This document shows positions 9,133 through 17,765 of a stretch of DNA of 64,000 bases, one piece after another. The DNA is from CALMEC01 sp963765105 (GTDB taxonomy: Bacteria > Actinomycetota > Thermoleophilia > Miltoncostaeales > Miltoncostaeaceae). The notes below the pieces were generated by a model. It saw only the letters and a program-made list of their open reading frames with translations, was not told the origin of the DNA and made no database searches. The stretch's first letter is position 1, and each line of letters begins with the position of its first letter. Where the stretch lies: positions 434,001 to 498,000 of the forward strand of contig CAVXUW010000002.1 in assembly GCA_963765105.1 (NCBI GenBank). The letters run 5' to 3'. The translations under genes were made by a program, and so were the position numbers.

Positions 9133-9816
9133 CTAGAGAGCAACCGTTGCCAACGGCTGCTCTGTGGGTGCAGAGGTATTGGTGGGGCGCTCACGTGTGA
9201 TCGCGAGAATGTCGGCCCCGGCGAGCTCGGCTGTTGCCACCACGACGTCACCAGTGCTGGTTACCGATGCAAACCCCTCCGACCGGGGTGCGCCACGACG
9301 AATCGTCCAAAGCTCATACTGTTGTCCCGGTGCCAGTGGAGGGAGATCGCGCAGGCGAAGCACGATGCTCCCGTCGTTGAGAAAGGTCGCGGTACCGGTG
9401 GCACGCGGGGCCTGGGCGGTGGCGCTGACGGCCACCTCTCGTTCCTGTTTTTCTGACGTATCTCGCAGGGAGACATTCCAGGCGAAAAGGCCAATCGCCA
9501 GTGCGGCGAACCCCCCCGCAAGTGCCGGCCAGAGACGAAAGCCGGCGACACGCCGACGTTGGGTGGATGCCGTCGCTGGACGTGGTGACGCCGTGACGCG
9601 GATCTCATCCATGACGCGTTTCTTGACGGTCATCGGGGGATCGATTTGGGGGACCGCCGTCGCGAGTCCGCCGACGGCGGCGCGAAGAGAGGACAACTCC
9701 GCCGCACAATCCGTGCAGCCCTGAACGTGTTGCTCGACATGGGCAACCTCATCTGGTGTCGCCGCATCGAGGGCCACGGCAGCGAGAAGGTTGAGGACCT
9801 GGTCGTGGGTCGTCAT
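9133..9816 (-). CDS. Anti-sigma factor, RskA/zinc-binding type
   Basis: 227 aa membrane anti-sigma factor. The cytoplasmic N-terminus carries the ZAS zinc motif H-x3-C-x2-C in VEQHVQGCTDCAAEL. One membrane helix (PALAGGFAALAIGLFAWNV) is followed by an extracellular RskA C-terminal domain (LPPLAPGQQYELWTIRRGAPRSEGFA). ATG 9816 overlaps the stop of the sigma gene (ATGA). It should hold the sigma factor inactive at the membrane until proteolysis or a redox signal releases it. Confidence 0.88.
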   Translation of the reverse strand: MTTHDQVLNLLAAVALDAATPDEVAHVEQHVQGCTDCAAELSSLRAAVGGLATAVPQIDPPMTVKKRVMDEIRVTASPRPATASTQRRRVAGFRLWPALAGGFAALAIGLFAWNVSLRDTSEKQEREVAVSATAQAPRATGTATFLNDGSIVLRLRDLPPLAPGQQYELWTIRRGAPRSEGFASVTSTGDVVVATAELAGADILAITRERPTNTSAPTEQPLATVAL

Positions 9817-10415
9817 GCGGGCGCCACCTCCGCCCCGATGTTTTTGCGGACACGTTCCAGGCCGAGTCTCATGCGGCTCTTCACGGTGCCGAGTGGCAGG
9901 GCGAGCATTTGTGCGATCTCGTCATGGCTGTAACCACCGTAGTAGGCGAGGGTGATGATTTGCTGCTGTTCCTCCGGTACGTCGGCAAGCGCGGTACGGA
10001 TTTGTTGTGCCTCCACCCGGCCCACCGCGAGGTCAGCGGTGTCGGGTGAGTCCTCAGTCGTCGTCCGGGCGATGTCGGTCAAGGCATCGTGACGTCGCGC
10101 GATGGCAACGCGTTGACGGAGGCGATCTACGGCCTTGTGGTGAACGATCGAGAGCAACCACGTCCGAACGCTGCCCTTGCCGGGACCGTACGTGGACGAA
10201 CCGCGCCAGACGGCGAGAAACGCCTCTTGAAGTGCATCCTCGGCCGAGGGGCGATCGTCCAGGAGGCGAAGCGCCAAAGACCACCCCACCCTGCTGTGGC
10301 GGTCGTAGAGGGCCTCGAAGGCGTCCTCGTCGCCGCGTGCAATCTCGACCAGGAGGTCTTCATCGGCAAGTCGCTCGACCCGCTCCGTGTTGCGCCGCGT
10401 TGCCATCACCCGCAT
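9813..10415 (-). CDS. ECF RNA polymerase sigma factor (SigK-like)
   Basis: 200 aa from ATG 10415 (ATG 10406 is also possible; neither has a strong ribosome site). Region 2 contains DEDAFEALYDRHSR and the polymerase-binding stretch SAEDALQEAFLAVWR. Region 4 has the helix-turn-helix YGGYSHDEIAQMLALPLGTVKSRMRLGLERVR. It starts 14 bases after the TPR gene and overlaps its anti-sigma gene, as in sigK-rskA operons. Confidence 0.92.
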   Translation of the reverse strand: MRVMATRRNTERVERLADEDLLVEIARGDEDAFEALYDRHSRVGWSLALRLLDDRPSAEDALQEAFLAVWRGSSTYGPGKGSVRTWLLSIVHHKAVDRLRQRVAIARRHDALTDIARTTTEDSPDTADLAVGRVEAQQIRTALADVPEEQQQIITLAYYGGYSHDEIAQMLALPLGTVKSRMRLGLERVRKNIGAEVAPA

Positions 10416-10428
10416 TCTGCCCGTCCGG

Positions 10429-11724
10429 TCATGAGGGGTCGAGCTCGGCGAGGATGCGCTTGGCGACGGGAGCCCAGCGTACCGAGAAGTACGGATTGAT
10501 GCGACGTGCCGCACGAAGGTAGACGGCAGCTTCACGGGATTCGCCGGCGCAACGGGCAGCCATGCCGGCATGAAAGAGCATCAGCGCATCCTTCGTCCCC
10601 AGTCTCAGGCTGCGACGTGCGAAGCGAAGCCCCTCATCACAGAGCCCGGCCCGAGTGAGGACCCAACCCATGGCGTCGTCGCCTACCACTCCTGGTCGAA
10701 TGCGGTATCCCCGACGGACGCGACGGACATCGTCGGCGGTCGGGACCCGGAAATCGGCGTCGGTTGCGGCGGAGTCAAGCTCCAGCTCCACACCGTTGGC
10801 GGCTTCGCGGCGGTCGAGCTCGTGGGCCAGTTTCAGGCTCTCCGCCGACGCTTTGGCACGTCCGCGCACCTCCTCAACTTCGGCGAGCGCTGCGGCGTAA
10901 CCGGCCACCGGTTGTGCATCGAGCGCCTGGCGATAGAGGCTCGCGGCCGCATCGAGGTCGCCTCGTGCCGCACGGACCTTGGCGAGGCCGGCTAGAGCCG
11001 TGGCATCTCCCGGAGTCTCGCGCAGAGCAGCGCGAATTTCACGCTCGGCCCCTGCGAGGTCTCCCGAGCCGAAACGCAGGAGACCGACGTGGGTGCGTGC
11101 CCAGGTGCGATCGCCGGTGCCCGGCCGACCGGCTGCGGCCGCAAGCTCCATCAGTTGAGTCGCCCGTAGGTGGTCCCCCTGGAGCTCGGCCGCATACGAG
11201 GCACGGCTGTAGGAGGCGAGATCTGGGCGCAGCGCGAGGCGTCGCTCGGCGAGGGCGAAACCGACGCGGTATCGGCCCAGCTCGATGTTGGCGTCGGTGA
11301 GGATCTCAAGCGGGGCGAAGCGATCTGGAGCGATACGACGGCTTGCGGTGGCTGGGGCGAGCGCGTCGCGAAATCGATGGCGGGCGTTTGCCAGCGTGGC
11401 TGTGGCATCGAGTGCCGGCACGTTTTTGGGGTTCACGGCCAGCGCGCGACGTGCGGCCGCTTCCGATCGGGCGTACCAGGTGGAATCGGCGGTCTCCTTC
11501 GCCCGTGACAGGGCGGAGACGGCCAGGAGCGCCAGCGCGTCCGTGTCGTTCGGCGCTCCTCGAAGGGTCGCTTCCGCTCGGGCGATTGCCCCTGCTGCGC
11601 TGCGGGCGACCGATGTCTGTGCGGTTGGAAGGTCGGTGCGGTCTGAGGATCTCACCGCGGTGGCGACGCCGAAGATCGCGGTGCCAGCGACGAGAAGCGA
11701 GAGAGCAGAAAGTGATTTCTTCAT
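10429..11724 (-). CDS. Exported TPR-repeat protein
   Basis: 431 aa from ATG 11724. Residues 1-26 (MKKSLSALSLLVAGTAIFG) are a signal peptide. The rest is alpha-helical with tetratricopeptide-like repeats, such as AEATLRGAPNDTDALALLAVSA, AERRLALRPDLASYSRASYAAE and AAVYLRAARRINPYFSVRWAP. It lies between the DUF4331 gene and the sigma gene on the same strand, so it probably scaffolds or processes the exported DUF4331 protein. That role is inferred from context only. Confidence 0.8.
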   Translation of the reverse strand: MKKSLSALSLLVAGTAIFGVATAVRSSDRTDLPTAQTSVARSAAGAIARAEATLRGAPNDTDALALLAVSALSRAKETADSTWYARSEAAARRALAVNPKNVPALDATATLANARHRFRDALAPATASRRIAPDRFAPLEILTDANIELGRYRVGFALAERRLALRPDLASYSRASYAAELQGDHLRATQLMELAAAAGRPGTGDRTWARTHVGLLRFGSGDLAGAEREIRAALRETPGDATALAGLAKVRAARGDLDAAASLYRQALDAQPVAGYAAALAEVEEVRGRAKASAESLKLAHELDRREAANGVELELDSAATDADFRVPTADDVRRVRRGYRIRPGVVGDDAMGWVLTRAGLCDEGLRFARRSLRLGTKDALMLFHAGMAARCAGESREAAVYLRAARRINPYFSVRWAPVAKRILAELDPS

Positions 11725-11783
11725 GTCCGTGAACCAGCGGTGTAGTGGGCTCCCGCGCACTGCGGGAGCCCGGTTGAAAGGGG

Positions 11784-13274
11784 TTACGCGGCGGGGCGTG
11801 GGTGCTTCACATCGAAGCCCGACAGCGGCGTTGCCACGTAGGGGAAGGTGGACAAGAACGGTTGGTCGTTGGTGTCGACTCCGTCACCGAGTTTCGCGGC
11901 ATTGGGAGTCGGTGCCGGTAGCCCGAAGATGGGCGCCAGCACACCACCGACGGCCTTTTCCTCGATGTCGACCACGTCGTCGGCGAGTCGACGACCGTTC
12001 GGGAATCCACCGGGGTCACCCGCGACCGCACCCAGCCGGTTCGGGGTGGCCGATGCGGGAACGGCAAGGTTCAGCCGCAACAGGTCGGCCACCTTCGGTG
12101 CGTTGCCGATCTGGGTGACCAGGCCCGTCGGGTTGCCCGGGGGCAGCCCCTTGAGGAGCACCGTGACCAGGTCCTGACGGTTGGTCGTGGGAGCGTTGAC
12201 CGCGCCTGGGAAGAGGAGGTTGATCGCAGCGGCCAGTTCCGGGTTGGTGAAGTACTTCAGGAACTGGCTGTCCTTCGCCGGTGTGGTTGCGTTCCAGCGA
12301 TCCTTCTTCCCGAGCGGGATGATGACCTCGTTCACAAGCGGGTTGCCGAGGCGCGAGACCTGGGTCCAGGTGCCGGTGCGGCGGGTCTTGCCCTTGCTCC
12401 GAATCGTGGGACCGGGAATCCAGCGTTCGGCGCTCGTCCACACACCCACGACGGAATCGGGACTTGCGGCGTCCGTGGGCACGGTGCCTTGCCGGGTCAG
12501 ATGTGACTTGGGAACCTGAAGGGCAAGGGAGTGAACGTTGTAGCCGGTGAGGCCGTCGTCGCCGCCGCCTTGGTCACCCAGCCCGATACCAGGCCGACCG
12601 GGAGCGTCGATGTTGATGAGGTCGAACGTTGATCCGAGATCGACGAAGAACGGGTCGTCACGCTGCCCGACGAAGACTTTGCCGCCACCGACAAGCGAGT
12701 TGATGGACGGTGGCACGAGGCCGCTTGCATAGTTGGGCGTCGACTTCGGGCCGACGTTGTTCGGGGGGCTCAGGAGGTTGCGACCCAGAACACGGACAGT
12801 CTTCACGGTACCGTTGGGTCGGTAGGTCACCCGAGTCACGTCGTAGCGTTGCTCGACGTTCAGGTTCTTGTAGGTGCCCGTGGCCGGGTCGAAGGTGACG
12901 GGGCCACTGTTGTAGAGGAAGCTCTCCTCGTTGATCACCTTCGTGCGGGTACGGAAGCGATAGGCCACATCGACGTTGCCGTCGCCGGTGTTGTCGACAT
13001 TGATGACGTACCGGGCCGTGTCGGACAGGCCGAAGAAGTTCGGCCCGCCGGCCGGCTCCTCAAACGGGATGTAGTTCGTGACGATCGTCGCGGTGTTCGG
13101 ATCGTCCGGGCTGGTGAAGGCATAGACATCCGTGCTGTCGGCCGTCGGGTCCTGAGCAATACCGGGTGCCTCGCGATGACTCGAGGCACCTCCGAAGGTC
13201 GGGATGACGGCAACAGACGCGGCAATTGCGGCGAGGGATGCAGCCGCAAGCGCGTTGCGTCGGGAGGTTCGCAC
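11784..13274 (-). CDS. DUF4331 family exported protein
   Basis: 496 aa from GTG 13274, chosen because AAAGGA lies just upstream. The N-terminus is a twin-arginine-like signal (RTSRRNALAAASLAAIAAS). The mature start ASSHREAPGIAQDPTADSTDVYAF is the DUF4331 signature, followed by TATIVTNYIPFEEPAGGPNFF and DVAYRFRTRT. The family is extracellular and of unknown function. It is first in a four-gene minus-strand series with the TPR protein, ECF sigma and anti-sigma, suggesting that it is made or sensed under the control of that sigma factor. Confidence 0.88.
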   Translation of the reverse strand: MRTSRRNALAAASLAAIAASVAVIPTFGGASSHREAPGIAQDPTADSTDVYAFTSPDDPNTATIVTNYIPFEEPAGGPNFFGLSDTARYVINVDNTGDGNVDVAYRFRTRTKVINEESFLYNSGPVTFDPATGTYKNLNVEQRYDVTRVTYRPNGTVKTVRVLGRNLLSPPNNVGPKSTPNYASGLVPPSINSLVGGGKVFVGQRDDPFFVDLGSTFDLINIDAPGRPGIGLGDQGGGDDGLTGYNVHSLALQVPKSHLTRQGTVPTDAASPDSVVGVWTSAERWIPGPTIRSKGKTRRTGTWTQVSRLGNPLVNEVIIPLGKKDRWNATTPAKDSQFLKYFTNPELAAAINLLFPGAVNAPTTNRQDLVTVLLKGLPPGNPTGLVTQIGNAPKVADLLRLNLAVPASATPNRLGAVAGDPGGFPNGRRLADDVVDIEEKAVGGVLAPIFGLPAPTPNAAKLGDGVDTNDQPFLSTFPYVATPLSGFDVKHPRPAA

Positions 13275-13377
13275 GTTCGGTCCTTTCGTTGACGTAGCCG
13301 AAAGACAGACGCGTCCCTCGGTGTGCAACGAGGTCTACGAACGACCTCCCGAGTTGGATCACCCGGGGATGAAACTC

Positions 13378-13761
13378 TTAGGTGGGTTCGATGGAAACGC
13401 TCTCGACCGTGACGGTCGCCTCGAGCGCGACACCGTCCTCGACGATTGGCTTCACCGCGTCGGGAACCGGCGGAGGCGCCCCGGCACCCTCAACCTCCGG
13501 CGGCGGTCCTTCGTCGAGCCACGCCCACACCAGCTCACCGCATTGCGGGCAGGCTGGGAGAACGCCGCGGTTGCGAATCTGAAACTGGCACGCGACGCAC
13601 CCGACCATTCCCGGAACGGTTTGGCCGGCGTGAAAGCAGGTGAGCCCCAGTCGCTTTGCCGCTTCCTGGGCGCCCTGGGCGGGCGAAAGGGAGCGTCGCT
13701 TGTCGTTGCTTGCCGCAACCCCACCGGGACGCAGGCGTTGTGGGGGCATGTGCGAGCCCAT
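13378..13761 (-). CDS. Small zinc-ribbon protein
   Basis: 127 aa from ATG 13761 (GAGGAGG five bases upstream). Residues ~50-85 hold two CxxC knuckles (GCVACQFQIRNRG, PACPQCGELVW), a rubredoxin-like zinc ribbon. The C-terminal 40 residues are Pro/Glu/Val-rich and acidic. Unknown function. It is divergent from nadE. Confidence 0.7.
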   Translation of the reverse strand: MGSHMPPQRLRPGGVAASNDKRRSLSPAQGAQEAAKRLGLTCFHAGQTVPGMVGCVACQFQIRNRGVLPACPQCGELVWAWLDEGPPPEVEGAGAPPPVPDAVKPIVEDGVALEATVTVESVSIEPT

Positions 13762-13895
13762 CGGGTCCTCCTCGTCGACGCATCGTTTGCGCTTCGCGAA
13801 ACTCGAACGACAGCGTATCGTGATCCTCCTCGTTTCGAGACCGTCGCTTCGGAATCGTCGACAAACGAGTGCTCTTTCGGGACGGAGGAACCTGC

Positions 13896-15602
13896 GTGCG
13901 AATCTGCGCGGCACAAATCAACACGGTCGTTGGCGACATCCCCGGGAATACCCGGAGGGTTATCGACGCCGTGTTGCAGGCGCAGCAGATGGGCGCGACC
14001 GTGACGCTCGTGCCCGAGTTGGCGGTCTGCGGGTATCCCGCCGAGGATCTCCTCCTTCGACCCGAGTTCGCCGCCGATTGCCGGGACGCCCTCGACACCA
14101 TTGCGGCGTCGGTCACTCACGGCGCGGCCATCGTCGGTTTCGTCGACGGGCGCGAGGAGTGTTTCAACGCCGCCGCCGTGCTCGCTGACGGACGCGTTCA
14201 GGCGATCTACCACAAGCGATTTTTGCCGAACTACGGCGTGTTCGACGAAGCCCGCTACTTTCAGGGCGGCACCGAACAGCTCGTCGTGGAGATCGATGGC
14301 GCCCGCGTTGGCATCGTGATCTGCGAAGACATCTGGTACTCAGAACCCGTTGCGGGCGACCTCGCTATTGCCCGGCTCGACCTCATCGCTTGTATCTCTG
14401 CCTCGCCCTACCATCGTGGCAAGGCTCCCGCCCGTGAGCGGATGTTGGCGACGCGCGCGTATGACAGCTCGGCAGCGCTGGCGTTTTGCAATCTGGTCGG
14501 TGGGCAGGACGAGCTGGTGTTCGATGGGCATTCCGCAATCTTCGATTCCTCCGGGGAGCTCGTCGCACGTGCCCAGCCATTTGTCGACGAGCTGATCTAC
14601 GCCGATATCGAACGCGGAGCGGCGGCGCGGCGCCGTCTTCGTGAGCCCCTGGCGCGTCGCCTCAATGGAGTGACGGCGCCGGATGCTGTTGTCGTCTCGG
14701 CAACGCCGGCCGCGGTCGAACCGGCGGATGCGGTCGGTCATGTCGCGCCGGCTCACGAACCGATGGCCGAGCTGTGGCAGGCACTTGTCCTGGGGATCCA
14801 CGACTACGTCGAGAAGAATCGTTTCCCCAGTGTGGTCATCGGCCTCTCCGGGGGCATCGATTCTGCCGTGACTGCGGCATTGGCAGTGGACGCGCTCGGA
14901 CCCGATCGGGTGAGCGGCGTTGCACTGCCTTCACCGTTCAATAGTCCGGAGAGCCTCGGCGACGCCGAAGCGCTGGCACGCAATCTCGGCATCGACTTTC
15001 GTGTCATCCCCATTGACGGTCCCGTCGCGGCGTTCACCGCTGCGCTGGCCGAGGCATTCGGTGACCGACCCGCCGACATCGCCGAGGAGAACATTCAGGC
15101 GCGCGTGCGGGGCATCCTCTTGATGGGTCTCTCCAACAAGTTTGGTGCGATGGTACTTGCGACGGGCAACAAGAGCGAGATTGCCGTGGGGTACAGCACC
15201 CTGTACGGCGACATGGTCGGCGGTTTTGCCCCGATCCGCGATGTGATGAAGACCACCGTCTACGAGTTGGCACGGTGGCGTAACGAATCTGCCGGGAGTG
15301 AGGTGATCCCAGAGCACTCGATCACACGTGAGCCGTCGGCGGAGCTTCGACCGGACCAGAAGGACAGCGATTCTCTGCCGCCCTACGCGATACTTGACCC
15401 GATCCTCATGGCCTATGTTGAAAACGATCGCGACGGCGACATCCCCGACCTCGCCGACGACCAGCGAGAGCTGGTGCGTCGCGTGATCCGCATGGTTGAT
15501 CGTGCCGAGTACAAACGCCGCCAGGGGCCTCCCGGGATCAAAATCACCCCCCGCGCCTTCGGCAAAGACCGTCGTATGCCCATCACCAACTGGTATGAGT
15601 AG
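13896..15602 (+). CDS. nadE: Glutamine-dependent NAD+ synthetase
   Basis: 568 aa from GTG 13896 (GGAGG seven bases upstream). The N-terminal nitrilase/glutaminase domain (~1-260) has the catalytic triad regions PELAVCGYPAEDLL (Glu), YHKRFLPNYGVFDE (Lys) and GIVICEDIWY (Cys). The C-terminal synthetase domain has the ATP P-loop SGGIDSAV, then LATGNKSEIAVGYSTLYGDM. It amidates deamido-NAD+ to NAD+ in the cytoplasm using glutamine nitrogen. It overlaps the next gene by eight bases. Confidence 0.96.
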   Translation: MRICAAQINTVVGDIPGNTRRVIDAVLQAQQMGATVTLVPELAVCGYPAEDLLLRPEFAADCRDALDTIAASVTHGAAIVGFVDGREECFNAAAVLADGRVQAIYHKRFLPNYGVFDEARYFQGGTEQLVVEIDGARVGIVICEDIWYSEPVAGDLAIARLDLIACISASPYHRGKAPARERMLATRAYDSSAALAFCNLVGGQDELVFDGHSAIFDSSGELVARAQPFVDELIYADIERGAAARRRLREPLARRLNGVTAPDAVVVSATPAAVEPADAVGHVAPAHEPMAELWQALVLGIHDYVEKNRFPSVVIGLSGGIDSAVTAALAVDALGPDRVSGVALPSPFNSPESLGDAEALARNLGIDFRVIPIDGPVAAFTAALAEAFGDRPADIAEENIQARVRGILLMGLSNKFGAMVLATGNKSEIAVGYSTLYGDMVGGFAPIRDVMKTTVYELARWRNESAGSEVIPEHSITREPSAELRPDQKDSDSLPPYAILDPILMAYVENDRDGDIPDLADDQRELVRRVIRMVDRAEYKRRQGPPGIKITPRAFGKDRRMPITNWYE

Positions 15603-17349
15603 CCGACCGCGACATGTTCTCGCCGCGTTCGTCTGCGCGGCGTTCGCGAGCAGCTCGGTCGCCGTCGGTGCGACAACGTCTGGGGCCGCTGCGAAGTCTG
15701 TCTCAGGTGCCGATCGCCGCGATGCGTCGCGCGTCCTGCTGGTGACGTTCGGGGATCAGCCCACCACTGAGGACGCCGCCCGTCGCTTGGATGGGCTGGG
15801 GACGGTGCGTCCCACGGTGCCGGAAGTGGGGGTGTGGGAGCTTCGGCCTCACGGTGGTGCCGCCACCAAGGATGCCGCCGCTCGTCGTCCCGGAGTTCGG
15901 CGTGTGGAGTGGTCCTCTGTGCAGCGCATCACCGATCTTCGCGCCCCGGCGCCAGCCCTTCCGCCGACTTTGCCGCTTCTCTTTGGCCCCGAGCCGAACG
16001 ACCCGCTCTACCTTGACACGACACGACAGTGGGGGCTCCACACCGGCCTGTGGTCGATTGGGCTCGCCGGGTATCCCCGGCCTCCCATCGCGGTGCTCGA
16101 CACCGGGGTCGACGCCAATCATGAGGAGTGGCGAGGTACCGACATGTTCATCTTTCCCCGCAGCACGTTCCAACAGAACGACCTGGTCGACGACTGGTCG
16201 TTCGACGGTCACGGCACACACGTCACGGGCATCCTTGCTGCTCCGGCGAACGGCGTCGGCCTGGTCGGGGTTGCACCCGCATCAGGTCCCGGTGTTGCTC
16301 CCGGCGGAAAGGTCATTCCGGTTCAAATCGCCGACCGTGATGGCTACAGCCAGGATCCAACGATCATGCGCGGCATTCGTTGGGCGGTGAACCATGGAGC
16401 GAAGGTCATCAACATCTCGTCGAGCGGCCCGGACTACAACCAGGCTTTCCAGGACACCATCAACTGGGCATACCGGCGGGGTGTGCTGATCGTCGCCAGT
16501 GTTGGCAATGACGGTGACGGTTCCAACCCCTTCAATTACCCGGCGGGCTACGACCATGTCATCGGCGTCGCCGCGCAGTGCAACGGTGTTGTTGCCCCGC
16601 CGGACTGTCCCGTGGCGTTCGGTACCACTCGGTGGTCGAACCACAACGCCAGCGTCGACCTCTCCGCGCCGGGTGTCGACATTGCCTCGACCCAACCCAT
16701 TCGGGTGACCGACGCGCAGATCAGCCCCGGGTATGGACGTAAGGACGGCACCTCGATGGCGACGCCGTTCGTCTCCGGTGCTGCAGCGCACATCTACGCG
16801 TCTCATCCGGGTATCTCGCCGTTTCAGGTCACACGCATCCTCTACGCGACGGCCAGTCGCGGCGTTGCGGGCCTCCCACGGACGAGCGTCGACGGGTGGG
16901 GTGTTGTGAACCCGGTCGCTGCGGCACAAGCCGCCGCACCCCCGGATGATCTGGGAGAACCCAACGACGACATACGCGACCTTGGCCGGCGGCAGACGCT
17001 CGTGCTGTCGCGCCGGACACCTCTCACGCTCCGGCCGGCCTGGGGCGACCCCAACGATGACGCCTCCGACGTTTACCCGGTGGCACTGCGCGCGGGAGAT
17101 CGCGTGCGGGTCACCATCACCAGTCCTGGCACGCGCCTCCGCGCTCAGGTCTTCCGGCCCACCGGGTACTCGATCTCACCCCGACTCGTGAAACGTGGCC
17201 CTCTCACTGCTCTGGCGCTGGGGCGGGCTGTTGAGACCCCCGGGACGCGGTCGATCGTGGTCCGCGCAACAACCTCCGGTCGACACTTCGTCTCGGTGCA
17301 GGCGCTTCGCGGTGGCGGCTACTACAACCTCACCCTCACTCGTCTGTGA
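15595..17349 (+). CDS. Secreted subtilisin-like serine protease (S8)
   Basis: 584 aa from ATG 15595, overlapping nadE. Signal peptide 1-24, then a propeptide-like region. The catalytic triad is Asp in IAVLDTGVDANHEEW, His in GHGTHVTGIL and Ser in DGTSMATPFVSGAAAH; the oxyanion Asn region is IVASVGNDGDG. The C-terminal ~130 residues form a beta domain like the pre-peptidase C-terminal domain (LRAGDRVRVTITSPGTRLRAQV). An extracellular protease. Confidence 0.93.
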   Translation: MSSRPRHVLAAFVCAAFASSSVAVGATTSGAAAKSVSGADRRDASRVLLVTFGDQPTTEDAARRLDGLGTVRPTVPEVGVWELRPHGGAATKDAAARRPGVRRVEWSSVQRITDLRAPAPALPPTLPLLFGPEPNDPLYLDTTRQWGLHTGLWSIGLAGYPRPPIAVLDTGVDANHEEWRGTDMFIFPRSTFQQNDLVDDWSFDGHGTHVTGILAAPANGVGLVGVAPASGPGVAPGGKVIPVQIADRDGYSQDPTIMRGIRWAVNHGAKVINISSSGPDYNQAFQDTINWAYRRGVLIVASVGNDGDGSNPFNYPAGYDHVIGVAAQCNGVVAPPDCPVAFGTTRWSNHNASVDLSAPGVDIASTQPIRVTDAQISPGYGRKDGTSMATPFVSGAAAHIYASHPGISPFQVTRILYATASRGVAGLPRTSVDGWGVVNPVAAAQAAAPPDDLGEPNDDIRDLGRRQTLVLSRRTPLTLRPAWGDPNDDASDVYPVALRAGDRVRVTITSPGTRLRAQVFRPTGYSISPRLVKRGPLTALALGRAVETPGTRSIVVRATTSGRHFVSVQALRGGGYYNLTLTRL

Positions 17350-17765
17350 GCGTGCAACTGGGCGTTGAGCGTGCAAACGCGGTGTGCGAGGGCACCTTCG
17401 CCGAGCTCATCGGGATGGAGTTCACCGAACTGAGTGACGGGCGAGCGGTATCCAAACTCACCGTTCGGCCGGAGCTTTTGGCCCCCAACGGCTACCTCCA
17501 CGGTTCGACCGTCACCGGAATCGCCGAGACGACGTGCGGTTTTGGGACGGCTCAGACCCTCCCCGGCAACGATCGCAACCTATTCGCCACGATCGATCTC
17601 ACGTGCAGTTTCCTGGGAACGGCACGTGATGGCAGGATCACTTGTGTTGCCACGCTCGCACACGGAGGACGCACGACGCAGGTGTGGGACGCGGTCGTCG
17701 CCAACGACTCGGGCGCCACTCTCGCCCTGTTTCGCTGCACCCAGTTGCTCCTGAAGCGGCCCTAG
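17346..17765 (+). CDS. PaaI-type hotdog thioesterase
   Basis: 139 aa with a single hotdog domain: FAELIGMEFTEL, NGYLHGSTVTGIAETTCGFGT (hotdog helix) and DGRITCVATLAHGGRTTQVWDAVV. GTG 17346 overlaps the protease stop (GTGA). It likely hydrolyses an acyl- or aryl-CoA thioester; the substrate cannot be assigned. The C-terminus overlaps the convergent trypsin-like gene by four bases. Confidence 0.85.
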   Translation: MSVQLGVERANAVCEGTFAELIGMEFTELSDGRAVSKLTVRPELLAPNGYLHGSTVTGIAETTCGFGTAQTLPGNDRNLFATIDLTCSFLGTARDGRITCVATLAHGGRTTQVWDAVVANDSGATLALFRCTQLLLKRP

